Shown: positions 16,960 to 25,840 of the stretch, in pieces
Numbering within the stretch: position 1 is the first letter of the stretch
Layout of the letters: every line of letters starts with the position of its first letter
Source: an uncultured Lachnospiraceae bacterium
Lineage (GTDB): Bacteria; Bacillota; Clostridia; Lachnospirales; Lachnospiraceae
DNA length: 47,338 nt
Direction: 5' to 3'
Assembly: GCA_947176065.1 (NCBI GenBank)
Contig: CAMWPB010000038.1
Coordinates: 1-47,338 of the forward strand
The notes under the pieces: generated by a model
Seen by the model: only the letters and a program-made list of their open reading frames with translations
Databases searched by the model: none
What the model was told of the DNA's origin: nothing
Position numbers and translations under genes: made by a program

Positions 16960-18327
16960 ATGAAAACACAGGAAAAGCAAAACGGCATACTGGAGGGTGT
17001 GATCTGGAAGCAGTTGTTACTCTTTTTCTTTCCGATTCTGGTCGGCACCTTCTTTCAGCAGCTCTATAATACGGTGGATACGGTAATTGTGGGACAGTTT
17101 GCGGGAAAGGAGGCGCTGTCCAGCGTTGGCGGCTCCTCGGCGCAAATTATCAATATGGTGGTGGGATTTTTCACGGGCCTTACGGCCGGCGGTACGGTTC
17201 TGATCTCTCAGGCATACGGAGCGTCCCACAGGCAGAGACTGGAGGATGCGCTGCACACCTCTTACGCCTTCGGTATTCTCGGCGGAATCGGTTTGGGAAT
17301 TCTTGGCGTGGCGGCGGCGCCGCTTATTTTGCGCGCCATGAATACGCCGCCCGAGCTCATGGAAATGTCCACACTTTATATCAGGATCTATTTTTCCGGG
17401 CTTGTTTTTGTGTTTATCTACAATATGGGTGCGGCCATCCTGCGGGCCGTCGGCGATTCCAAAAGACCGCTGTATTATCTGGTGGTGTGCTGTATGGTAA
17501 ATATTGTGCTGGATCTGCTTCTGGTGCTTTACTGCGGGCTTGGTGTGCTTGGCGTGGCGGCAGCTACGCTGGTGTCCCAGGCGATCAGCGCCGGGCTGGT
17601 GACATGGGCGCTGATGCACAAGGTGGACTGTATGGAACTGTCCGTCCGTAAAATCAGGGTTCACCGGGAGGTATTAAGAAGTATGCTGCAGATCGGTTTT
17701 CCTTCCGGGCTGCAGGCCTCCATGTACAGCATTTCCAATATGATCGTGCAGGCGGCGCTCAATCTGCTGGGCGTAGATACCATGGCGGCATGGACGGCTT
17801 ACGGTAAGATTGACAGTGTTTTCTGGATGATCAATTCTTCCTTCGGCATTGCGCTCACCACCTTTGTGGGGCAGAATTTCGGCGCGGGCAAATGGGAGCG
17901 TGTGAAGAAGGGGACAAGGGTCTGTCTGGGAATGGCGGTAGGCGCCGCAATTGGATTAACAGCGGTTCTCATGCTGGCCGGGCGGTTTCTGCTTGGGATA
18001 TTTACAGGGGATGCCGCAGTGGTGGAGATCGGGCTGACCATGATGCACAGCATTGCGCCTGCTTTTGTCATGTTTGTGTTTATTGAGATATTTTCCGGGT
18101 CGCTTCGGGCGCAGGGATATACTTTTGTGACCACTGTGATATCTGTGCTCGGGGTGTGCGTGTTCCGCATCATCTGGGTGGGACTGATCACGCCGGGGCA
18201 GGGACTGCGGCGGATCGTGGCATGTTATCCCATAAGCTGGATTCTGTGTGCGGCATTGGTGAGCGGTTATTATTTTTATAAGCAGAAGAGAATTATCCGG
18301 CGGATGGAAGAAAGGAATAGCCAGTAG
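16960..18327 (+). CDS. MATE family multidrug exporter
   Basis: A 455-residue integral membrane protein with about 12 membrane segments in two homologous halves. The start FPILVGTFFQQLYNTVDTVI then VGQFAGKEALSSVGG is typical of the MATE family, which exports cationic drugs or metabolites in exchange for Na+ or H+. The second half begins near IGFPSGLQASMYSISNMIVQ. The last residues are basic (KQKRIIRRMEERN), as expected for a cytosolic end. The substrate cannot be inferred from sequence. AAGGGA lies 8 bases before ATG 16960. It follows the GNAT fusion gene closely, so the two may be co-expressed. Confidence 0.95.
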   Translation: MKTQEKQNGILEGVIWKQLLLFFFPILVGTFFQQLYNTVDTVIVGQFAGKEALSSVGGSSAQIINMVVGFFTGLTAGGTVLISQAYGASHRQRLEDALHTSYAFGILGGIGLGILGVAAAPLILRAMNTPPELMEMSTLYIRIYFSGLVFVFIYNMGAAILRAVGDSKRPLYYLVVCCMVNIVLDLLLVLYCGLGVLGVAAATLVSQAISAGLVTWALMHKVDCMELSVRKIRVHREVLRSMLQIGFPSGLQASMYSISNMIVQAALNLLGVDTMAAWTAYGKIDSVFWMINSSFGIALTTFVGQNFGAGKWERVKKGTRVCLGMAVGAAIGLTAVLMLAGRFLLGIFTGDAAVVEIGLTMMHSIAPAFVMFVFIEIFSGSLRAQGYTFVTTVISVLGVCVFRIIWVGLITPGQGLRRIVACYPISWILCAALVSGYYFYKQKRIIRRMEERNSQ

Positions 18328-18370
18328 GGTGGTTTTGTGAGTTTCAGAAAGAGGAGGAAGGGGTATATCT

Positions 18371-19237
18371 ATGAATATTGATGCTTTTTTTGAGGAGCTG
18401 GATTCGTATTTTGAGAAAAATCAGGTGGAGAAGATCGATGAGTTTCTGACGGCGTCCCTGGCACAGGCTGGGGAGGAAGAGGATTATGCGGCTTATATAT
18501 CCATCTGCAATGAGATGATTGGTTTTTACCGCAGTGTGTCCGCATTTCAGAAAGCCTATGCGGCGGCTGAGGATGTACTTCTCCTGATGGAGGAGTTAAA
18601 GCTTGAGGATACGGAGCATTTTGCCACCACGCTGTTAAACGCGGCCACCGCCTACAGCGCGGCGGGAGATTATGCGCAGGCGCTTCGGCTTTACCGGCAG
18701 GCCATGCAGATTTACGAAAGACTGTTGGGGCCGGAGGACTACCGTTTTGCGAGCCTTTACAACAATATGAGTATTATGCTGGAAAAGGCCGGAGAGAACG
18801 GGGAGGCTGTGGAGTGTGCGAAAAAAGCGCTTGCCATCATAGAGAAGCAGGAAGGAAATGAAGCGCAGACGGCCACCACGCTCACGAATCTGGCGTTGAT
18901 CTATTTTAAAATTTCGGAGAATGAGGAGGCGAAGAAGTGTCTTGTGCGGGCCATAGGCCTGTTTGAACAGGCAGCGGGAGAGCCGAACGAGCACTACAGC
19001 GGCGCGCTGGCCGGAATGGGAGAAGCCTGTTTCCGGGACGGGGAATACGAGAAATCCCTGTCTTATTATGAGCGGGCTCTGGAGGATGTGAAACGGCACT
19101 ACGGGGAAAACATGAGCTACGGCATTCTCTGTGAGAACTGCGCGGCGGTGTGCGGGGCGATGGGGAATGAGGAAAAACAGAAAAATTATGCGGACAAGGC
19201 ACGTGAAGTGATCGTTGGTCTGCAGGGGAAGGCGTAG
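18371..19237 (+). CDS. Tetratricopeptide repeat protein
   Basis: A 288-residue cytoplasmic protein made mostly of TPR helix pairs, which act as protein-binding scaffolds. Repeats can be read at about 75-110 (LLNAATAYSAAGDYAQALRL), 115-155 (RFASLYNNMSIMLEKAGENG), 160-195 (TLTNLALIYFKISENEEAKK) and 200-240 (ALAGMGEACFRDGEYEKSLS), with a degenerate last repeat. The pattern resembles kinesin-light-chain type TPRs with 42-residue periods. There is no enzymatic domain, signal or membrane segment. GAGGAGGAAGG is the ribosome site. It sits directly before the DUF4037 gene, a likely partner because the two are 90 bp apart with no terminator between them. Confidence 0.9.
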   Translation: MNIDAFFEELDSYFEKNQVEKIDEFLTASLAQAGEEEDYAAYISICNEMIGFYRSVSAFQKAYAAAEDVLLLMEELKLEDTEHFATTLLNAATAYSAAGDYAQALRLYRQAMQIYERLLGPEDYRFASLYNNMSIMLEKAGENGEAVECAKKALAIIEKQEGNEAQTATTLTNLALIYFKISENEEAKKCLVRAIGLFEQAAGEPNEHYSGALAGMGEACFRDGEYEKSLSYYERALEDVKRHYGENMSYGILCENCAAVCGAMGNEEKQKNYADKAREVIVGLQGKA

Positions 19238-19327
19238 GAGGAGAAATTTTGCCGGAGAATACGGCGCCATTATTTTGGAAGTCGGAAAGCGGAAACGTCG
19301 GATATTGGCAGGAACGGTGGGAAAGTG

Positions 19328-20269
19328 ATGAAGGGATTGGAATTATCGCAGAAATATTATGAGGCATACGGCAGGCAGATGATACGGACACAGTTCCCTG
19401 AGATCGCGGATCAGGCGGCTGTGGGGCTTGTGGGCTTTGGCTCCGAGTGCCTTGGATTTGATGACGAAATATCGTCGGATCACGATTACGGTCCGTCTTT
19501 TTGCATCTGGCTGCCGCGCGGGACATATTTACAGTGCGGCAACCGGATGCAGGCGGCTTATGACGCGCTGCCGAAGGAATTTATGGGTTGTGCTGCCCGT
19601 GTGGAGGAGGAGCAGGGAAAGGGGCGCGTCGGAGCGCTCTGTCTTGAGGATTTTTATCTGGAAATTTTAGGCCGGGACGGTGTGCCGAAGACGGATGCGG
19701 AATGGTTCGCGGTTTCGGAGACTGCGCTTGCCACGGCGACAAACGGTGCGGTCTTCGAGGACCCGTGCGGAAAATTCACCGGGATACGGGAGGGGCTTCT
19801 GGCCTATTATCCCAAAGAAGTGTGGCTGAAAAAGCTGGCGGAGAGTCTGGCGAAAGCGGCGCAGGCGGGGCAGTATAATTATGCCCGCGCCATGAAACGG
19901 GGGGAGCGCATTGCGGCGGAGATCGCCCTGACGGAGTTTGTGAAGGAGGCCATGCAGATTGTCTATCTGCTGAACAAAAAATATGCTCCCTTCTATAAGT
20001 GGATGCACAGGGGAATGCAGGAGCTTGCCATTTGCAGCGAAATCGGAGATATGCTCGCGCTTCTCTATCAGATTCCCGATCCGGCGGCTGCCTGGGAGGG
20101 CGTGGGAGCCGGGGACTTTCTCTACCATCTGAACACGGATGACGGCAGGGTGCTGGTGATCGAGGCGGTCTGCAATGTGCTGGTGCAGACCTTAAACGAG
20201 ATGGGACTGTCCAACAGGCAGGATAATTTCCTGCAGAATCATGTGGGGGAGATTTTGGGGGAGATTTAA
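19328..20269 (+). CDS. DUF4037 nucleotidyltransferase-like protein
   Basis: A 313-residue cytoplasmic protein matching DUF4037 from memory. The N-terminus holds a nucleotidyltransferase signature: G38-S39 followed by D51-H52-D53 within GFGSECLGFDDEISSDHDYG, which agrees with the GSx(9-13)DxD metal-binding pattern. The C-terminal half is helical (LTEFVKEAMQIVYLLNKKYA, then FYKWMHRGMQEL) as in substrate-binding halves of such enzymes. The acceptor and the nucleotide are unknown; modification of a small molecule or a protein are both possible. Start ATG 19328 is chosen over GTG 19325. It follows the TPR gene and ends at a terminator, closing the group of genes that begins with hflK. Confidence 0.88.
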   Translation: MKGLELSQKYYEAYGRQMIRTQFPEIADQAAVGLVGFGSECLGFDDEISSDHDYGPSFCIWLPRGTYLQCGNRMQAAYDALPKEFMGCAARVEEEQGKGRVGALCLEDFYLEILGRDGVPKTDAEWFAVSETALATATNGAVFEDPCGKFTGIREGLLAYYPKEVWLKKLAESLAKAAQAGQYNYARAMKRGERIAAEIALTEFVKEAMQIVYLLNKKYAPFYKWMHRGMQELAICSEIGDMLALLYQIPDPAAAWEGVGAGDFLYHLNTDDGRVLVIEAVCNVLVQTLNEMGLSNRQDNFLQNHVGEILGEI

Positions 20270-20292
20270 GCAGGGAATACTATATTTTGTGG

Positions 20293-20331
20293 AAAAGGAC
20301 TCGTTGTCGGACGGATAAGGGGTCTTTTTTT
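20293..20331 (+). terminator. Intrinsic terminator after DUF4037 gene
   Basis: AAAAGGACT pairs with GGTCTTTTT (two G-T pairs), followed by an uninterrupted run of seven T to 20331. It lies 24 bp after the stop codon and before the next promoter. Confidence 0.65.
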
Positions 20332-20343
20332 GTGGGTGCAATA

Positions 20344-20372
20344 TTGAAAAAACGGAAGAATTGTGCTACAAT
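20344..20372 (+). promoter_or_regulatory. Strong sigma-A-type promoter for surface protein
   Basis: TTGAAA at 20344-20349 and TACAAT at 20367-20372 are 17 bp apart. The start near 20379 gives a leader of about 90 bases before ATG 20468. Confidence 0.78.
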
Positions 20373-20467
20373 AATCAAGGATTATGTCCGGCTTATGTCA
20401 GTTCGGACGATGGACGGGATTAGACGGTTTTTGTTGTTACATAAAGGAACAAGGGGAAGAAAGAGGG

Positions 20468-23400
20468 ATGAAAAGGATGAAGAAGAGCAGGCTTTATCGA
20501 ATGGGATCGGCATTTCTGGCGGCGGTGATGGTATTTACCTGTATGCCTCAGGCAGGACTGTATGTCCGCGCGGAGGAGGATTCGGCGGTTTTTCTGGATG
20601 CGGATGAAGAGAAAACGGATGCGTCCGCTGCACCTTCCGAAGAAGAGCAGGAACCGCAGCCCGGGGAATCCACAAACGATGGGCAGCCGGATGAAAAACA
20701 GGAAGACAGCGATCCGGCGGAAGAAGGAAGCGGAGAAAATGACGACCGGCCGGGCCCGGAGGATACGGAACCGACGGCGCCGGAACAGGGAGAAGACCCA
20801 AGCGGTGTCGGCGATGAACAGCCGGAAGCAGGCGGGGATAACAATGCACCGGCGGATAACGGACAGGAGGATCCGGGGTCAGCGGATGCGGAAGCTGTTC
20901 AGGCGGCCGACGACGGAGATACCAAGCAGGAGCTTTCGGTTGATTTTATTACCAGGTCTGTGACGACAGACGATAAGACATATGACGGCAAAAAGCACAG
21001 CATCAGCGGCTTTGCGATCTGGACGCCGCAGGAAGCGGATCTGACATGGACGTTTACATTGACAGCGGAAAAGCTCCATTCTCATTTCCCGGCTCCGGCT
21101 GAGATGAAAAAAACATGGACTGCTGCGTTTACCTATAATGAAGCGGCGACTGCGTTTGCAAAGGCATATGAAGGCAATGCACCCACCGAATGCGGGCGGT
21201 ATACGCTGGAGATTTCAGCTACGCCGAAAAATCCGGATGAGTACGAGTATGAAGCGAACGATCTGAAAGAGACGTTTACTTTTTCTATTCTGCCCCTGCA
21301 GAAAGAAGAGACAAAGCTTACAGGCGTACCGAAGATTGCGGATAAGGACTATGACGGCAGCCCCGTTGATCTTGTAAAGAGCATTCAAAATGCGAAGGTG
21401 CTGACCGATAAGGGCGTGGATATTTCAGATAAGGTGGTTCTGAAGTTTCGAGCGGAAGGGAAGAAAGAGGACGGCACAGAATACAGCCAGGAAATAGAAA
21501 AGGATACGGTATCAGAGTTGCTGCCTGTGGATGCCGGCAGCTATACGCTCTATGCAAGTCTTGTGGAAGATGGGACATATAAGTACGAGGCAAATAAATG
21601 GGCATTTCCTTTTGTGATCAGACGGCAGGCAGTGACGGTTGCCGTGAACGATCAGGAGATGCATGTGAAAAAGGGAGACCCGATAGAGGCGGGCACAGCC
21701 CTGTCACAGGGTGATTTTGAAAAAGACCTGTATCAGATTAAAGGGATTTTGGACAGCGAAAAGGACGAATTCACAAAGGAACTTAAGGTGCATGTCCAGC
21801 AGAAAGTGATTCTCACTGAGACGGGTATTTATGATCTGGAAGCGGCGGGGATCAAGGGGGAGGACTGGCCGAATTACGACATTACCTATACAGCGGGGAA
21901 GCTGACGGTTAAGGCCAGGTTCAAGCGCGTGGAGAATGAAGGCGTACTTAAGGCGGTCACAAATGTGCCAAACGGCCTGACGCTTGCGCAGATTGCAGAG
22001 CAGTACCTGTCCAAAAAGACGGCGGTTATTTATCTGGCCAACGGTGCCGAGGAGGAGGCGGATAAGGATTCTGTGTCGTCAAACGATATCAGGACTACCG
22101 CGCAGATTGAATGGGATACGGATAGGCCCGCACCCGGCACGAACTATAGCGAGAAGGAGAAAAGAGAGCAGAAGTTTAAAATGCAGGGCAAGGTCGTTCT
22201 GCCGGAGCTTGTATATGCGGAAAATGACGATAAGCGGATCGTGACGGTTGAGGTGAGCGTGCGGGAGGCATACGATGAAGGGCAGGCGCTGATGCCCGTT
22301 GCGGATATTCCGGGAGGTACGGTGTCCGCGAAGACGCAGGTAAGGCTGTCCACGCCGGAAGAAGGGGCTGCCATTTACTATACGGAGGACGGTTCCGATC
22401 CCCGCACTTCCAAGACGGTGCGTCTGTACAGCAGTGCGATTGAGATCAACCGCACCACGACAATACGGGCGATTTCCCGTCTTTACGGAAAGCGGGACAG
22501 CGAAGTGCTGAGAGTGACATATTACTGGACGCCGGGACAGAATTCCGGTGGGGAAGACCCGGATGATCCGGATAATTCCACGGTTCCGGATGAGGATATT
22601 CCCAAGGATGAGAACGGCAAGCCCATGGAGATTCCCAAGGATATGTGGGTCACGGATGTGACCGGGTATGTCTATACGGGCAAGGCGATCAAGCCGGAGG
22701 TGCGGGTTTACGATTACAAGAAACGGCTGGAGGAGAAAAAGGATTATACCATCAGCTATAAGAATAATGTAAACGCGGCGGATAAAAATGCGGTTAAGGC
22801 GCCCACGATTGTCATCACCGGCAAGGGCAACTATGAGGGAAAACTCAACAAGACCTTCACGATCGCACCGAAAAATATTACGGACGCGGATGTAAAGACG
22901 GATGACCTTACGGTTGCGTTTAACAACAAAGTGCAGAATCCTGTTCCGACAATTACATGGAACGGCAAGAAGCTTTCCGGCAAAAAGGATTATAGCATTA
23001 GCATTGGCAAAGGCACTGCAACCAGCACCGAGGTGCCGAGTGCAGCGGACAGCTACCCGGTTACGCTGACCGGAATGGGAAATTATACGGGTGAGAGAAA
23101 GATTACCTTCATGATTACACAGGGAACACCTGTTCCCAAGCTGACTGTCAGCAAAATTGCCGCAGTTACCTACACGGGGGAGGAATTTAAACCGGAACCC
23201 ACGGTGAAGAATGGCAAAGAAATCCTTGAAAAAGACAAGGACTATAAGCTGACTTATGAAGACAATAAGGAAGTGGGAACGGCGTCCGTTATTATTACCG
23301 GCACCGGAGCGAGCGGCGGAAGCAAATATTTCGGCGTGAAGCGTGTGACCTTCCAGATTAAGGCTGCCGCTTTGATGAGCAAGGCAAAGGTGGCGTTTGA

Positions 23401-24469
23401 TCCCGCTGTTTACACGGGAAGCGCAGTGGAGCCTGCATGTACGGTGACGATATCCCTGAAAGAAAATGGCGTCACTGTGAACCGCACGCTGGTTCGGGGT
23501 ACGGACTATACCGTAACCTACCAGAACAATGTGAAGGCCGGAACCGCGACGGCGGTATTCGAAGGGAAAGGCTTTTATGGAGGCACTCTGAAAAAGACGT
23601 ATAAAGTAAACGCTTACGATCTGGCGTCTGACCCGAATAAAAAAGTGGAGATCCAGACGCAGGAGGCTTATCCCTATATGAAGGGGGGGAGCGCGCCGAA
23701 GCCTGTTGTCAGGTTTGACGGGAAAAAACTGACGGAGGGAACGGATTACACCCTTTCATATAAGAACAACAAGGCGGCCGGAAGCATCGCCACCATAACC
23801 GTTAAGGGAAAGGGCAATTTCAAGGGAAGTGCGGTAAAAACCTACAAGGTTGACGTGCGGGATATTTCCAAAGAAGTGCAGGGTATTTCCGGCTCTAAGA
23901 TAGTCGTGTCTGCGGCGGATAAGGTCTATCAGGCAAAGGCCAATGTTTACAAGACTAAAATTCAGGTGCTGGATATGAACGGTAAAGCCCTCGCGGCGGG
24001 CAGTGATTATGATAAAAATGTCGTTTATACCTACGCGGAATATATTAATGTGGGAACGACCGATCCAAGCGACACAACAGCCAGAAAAACCGGCGATCCG
24101 GTGAAAGCCACGGATATTATACCTGCAGGGGCGCTGATTCAGGTAACGGTCAATGCAAAAGGCAGCAATTATCAGGGAACGGCGACAGGTACTTACCGGT
24201 TCGTCCGGGCCGATCTTGCAAAAGCAAAAGTGACCGTGCCGCAGCAGACCTATACAGGGAAGGCAATTGAGCCGAAGGCATCTGACATTACGGTGACATT
24301 GAGCGGTATGGTTTTATCTCCGAATGATTTCACGGTTGTTGGGTATTCCAATAATATCAATAAGGGAACCGCAAAACTGACCATTCAGGGAAACGGCAAC
24401 TATGGCGGCACGAAGACGGTTACCTTTAAGATAAAGGGAAAGAGCCTGCTCAGTCAAATATTCGGGTAA
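20468..24469 (+). CDS. Large secreted protein with Ig-like/MBG-type repeats
   Basis: A 1333-residue exported protein. A signal peptide (basic start, hydrophobic core, cleavage likely after YVRA, near 34) is followed by an acidic Pro/Glu/Asp-rich linker to about 150. Several beta-sandwich-like domains come next, including a CHB_HEX_C-type segment near 612-688 (YYTEDGSDPRTSKTVRLYS). From about 731 to the end there are seven repeats of 80-90 residues with the pattern YTGxxxxP, then DYTxSYxNN, then GKGNYxG. They probably form a rod carrying the protein outward. The C-terminus (KGKSLLSQIFG) has no LPXTG motif and no anchor. ATG 20468 and ATG 20477 are both possible starts; the ribosome site (AAGGGG or AAGAGG) does not decide. 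The sortase gene lies downstream. Confidence 0.88.
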   Translation: MKRMKKSRLYRMGSAFLAAVMVFTCMPQAGLYVRAEEDSAVFLDADEEKTDASAAPSEEEQEPQPGESTNDGQPDEKQEDSDPAEEGSGENDDRPGPEDTEPTAPEQGEDPSGVGDEQPEAGGDNNAPADNGQEDPGSADAEAVQAADDGDTKQELSVDFITRSVTTDDKTYDGKKHSISGFAIWTPQEADLTWTFTLTAEKLHSHFPAPAEMKKTWTAAFTYNEAATAFAKAYEGNAPTECGRYTLEISATPKNPDEYEYEANDLKETFTFSILPLQKEETKLTGVPKIADKDYDGSPVDLVKSIQNAKVLTDKGVDISDKVVLKFRAEGKKEDGTEYSQEIEKDTVSELLPVDAGSYTLYASLVEDGTYKYEANKWAFPFVIRRQAVTVAVNDQEMHVKKGDPIEAGTALSQGDFEKDLYQIKGILDSEKDEFTKELKVHVQQKVILTETGIYDLEAAGIKGEDWPNYDITYTAGKLTVKARFKRVENEGVLKAVTNVPNGLTLAQIAEQYLSKKTAVIYLANGAEEEADKDSVSSNDIRTTAQIEWDTDRPAPGTNYSEKEKREQKFKMQGKVVLPELVYAENDDKRIVTVEVSVREAYDEGQALMPVADIPGGTVSAKTQVRLSTPEEGAAIYYTEDGSDPRTSKTVRLYSSAIEINRTTTIRAISRLYGKRDSEVLRVTYYWTPGQNSGGEDPDDPDNSTVPDEDIPKDENGKPMEIPKDMWVTDVTGYVYTGKAIKPEVRVYDYKKRLEEKKDYTISYKNNVNAADKNAVKAPTIVITGKGNYEGKLNKTFTIAPKNITDADVKTDDLTVAFNNKVQNPVPTITWNGKKLSGKKDYSISIGKGTATSTEVPSAADSYPVTLTGMGNYTGERKITFMITQGTPVPKLTVSKIAAVTYTGEEFKPEPTVKNGKEILEKDKDYKLTYEDNKEVGTASVIITGTGASGGSKYFGVKRVTFQIKAAALMSKAKVAFDPAVYTGSAVEPACTVTISLKENGVTVNRTLVRGTDYTVTYQNNVKAGTATAVFEGKGFYGGTLKKTYKVNAYDLASDPNKKVEIQTQEAYPYMKGGSAPKPVVRFDGKKLTEGTDYTLSYKNNKAAGSIATITVKGKGNFKGSAVKTYKVDVRDISKEVQGISGSKIVVSAADKVYQAKANVYKTKIQVLDMNGKALAAGSDYDKNVVYTYAEYINVGTTDPSDTTARKTGDPVKATDIIPAGALIQVTVNAKGSNYQGTATGTYRFVRADLAKAKVTVPQQTYTGKAIEPKASDITVTLSGMVLSPNDFTVVGYSNNINKGTAKLTIQGNGNYGGTKTVTFKIKGKSLLSQIFG

Positions 24470-24483
24470 TTATCGTAAAATAC

Positions 24484-24511
24484 TTGCATAATTTTCATAT
24501 TCGAGTAAAAT
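24484..24511 (+). promoter_or_regulatory. Promoter for the sortase gene
   Basis: TTGCAT at 24484-24489 and TAAAAT at 24506-24511 are spaced by 16 bp, just after the surface protein gene. A short inverted repeat (TATCTG/CAGATA, 24552-24568) lies in the leader. Confidence 0.6.
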
Positions 24512-24596
24512 AGAAGTATATGCGATGATATTATGTCAATGCCAATATGGGTATCTGATGGCCAGATATAGTAGGAGATGAAGGAGCGATCCCTAT

Positions 24597-25781
24597 ATGG
24601 CGGGGTTTGAGGTTGCAGGGAGAAGACTGAGGACGGAGGCCGATTATAAGGCGGCTCTCCGGGATCAGGAACTGATACAGAAGATCCGCTCCCAGGTTGA
24701 CATGGATCAGCCGGGAGCGGTCATTACTCTATATTCTGATATGCAGGCGGGGAAGTACCGTTTCGAGACGGTGGTCGGAAACGATTTTGACGATGAAATT
24801 TATGAGCTTGCGGAAAAGTATAAAAGTCAGGGCTATCATAAGGACAGCCGGATTTCTCCCCGAAAAGGGCGGGGAAAGAAACCAAAACAGAAGAATGTGA
24901 AGCAGCAGAAGGCGAAGCAGTCGAAACCGAAGAAGGTTTCGCTGGATGATTACGATGCTGACATGCAGAAAGAGATTCTGGCGCAGATAAAGAAGCGTGA
25001 CAGACGACGCAGGCTTCTCGTTATTCTCTGTAGTGTTGTGGCCGTTGGGTGCTTTGGCTATTTTGGTGTGTACTCATTTTTTGCCGGAAAAAATGAGATG
25101 GACTATGAGAATCTTTCCCAATTGAAAGGGAACAACGCCCTGACGGGGAGCCTTTTTAGCGGCGTAACCATACATTATACGGAAGAGGAAGAGATTGAGC
25201 TGGAGGTGCTGGAAGAGTACCAGACCCTCTATAATAAAAATAAAAGGCTAATCGGATGGCTGAAAATTGACGATACTATTATAGACTATCCGGTGATGCA
25301 GACAGCCAATAACGAATACTATCTGGATCATAACTTTAATCAGGAGTATGACAAGAATGGGAGTCTGTTTCTTGATAAGGATTGCGACGTGGTGCGCAGA
25401 AACACCAACCTGATCATATACGGACATCATATGAAGTCCGGGAAGATGTTCGGAAACCTGAACAGCTACAGCAGTGAGGCATACGGCAAGAAACATTCGC
25501 TGATCCAGTTTGATACGATCTATGAGAAGGGAACCTATGAAGTGATGTATGTGTTCCGTTCCAGAATCTATAACGAAGATGAAGTGGTGTTTAAGTATTA
25601 TCAGTTTCTGGACGCGGCCTCGGAAGCGGAATTTAATTCCAATATGCAGGAGATGGCGGCGCTGTCTCTGTACGATACCGGTGTTACGGCGACCTACGGT
25701 GACGAGCTTCTGACCTTGTCCACCTGTGACAGCTCTGAGACAGATGGAAGGTTTGTGGTGGTAGCGAAAAGAGTCAGTTGA
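24597..25781 (+). CDS. Class B sortase with long cytosolic N-terminal domain
   Basis: A membrane transpeptidase that joins surface proteins to peptidoglycan. Residues 1-137 are predicted cytosolic: a conserved-looking part (FEVAGRRLRTEADYKAALRD to FETVVGNDFDD) and a Lys/Gln-rich basic linker. A membrane segment covers about 139-162. The sortase fold follows with catalytic His277 in YGHHM, Cys377 in TLSTCDS and Arg385 in GRFVVVAKR. The class B assignment rests on the NEYYLDHNFNQEYDKNGSLF stretch and the spacing of the motifs. AAGGAG lies 10 bases before ATG 24597. The next two genes encode proteins with C-terminal sorting signals, which are likely substrates; the match is inferred from position. 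Confidence 0.93.
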   Translation: MAGFEVAGRRLRTEADYKAALRDQELIQKIRSQVDMDQPGAVITLYSDMQAGKYRFETVVGNDFDDEIYELAEKYKSQGYHKDSRISPRKGRGKKPKQKNVKQQKAKQSKPKKVSLDDYDADMQKEILAQIKKRDRRRRLLVILCSVVAVGCFGYFGVYSFFAGKNEMDYENLSQLKGNNALTGSLFSGVTIHYTEEEEIELEVLEEYQTLYNKNKRLIGWLKIDDTIIDYPVMQTANNEYYLDHNFNQEYDKNGSLFLDKDCDVVRRNTNLIIYGHHMKSGKMFGNLNSYSSEAYGKKHSLIQFDTIYEKGTYEVMYVFRSRIYNEDEVVFKYYQFLDAASEAEFNSNMQEMAALSLYDTGVTATYGDELLTLSTCDSSETDGRFVVVAKRVS

Positions 25782-25840
25782 TATACAAAAGACTGGTTGA
25801 CATAAATTTAGAATGTGTAAAGGGAATGAGGAGATACACC

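Noticed and set aside
25797..25802. TTGACA before the giant LRR gene
   Set aside because: No -10 box lies at 16-18 bp; expression from the sortase transcript is more likely.
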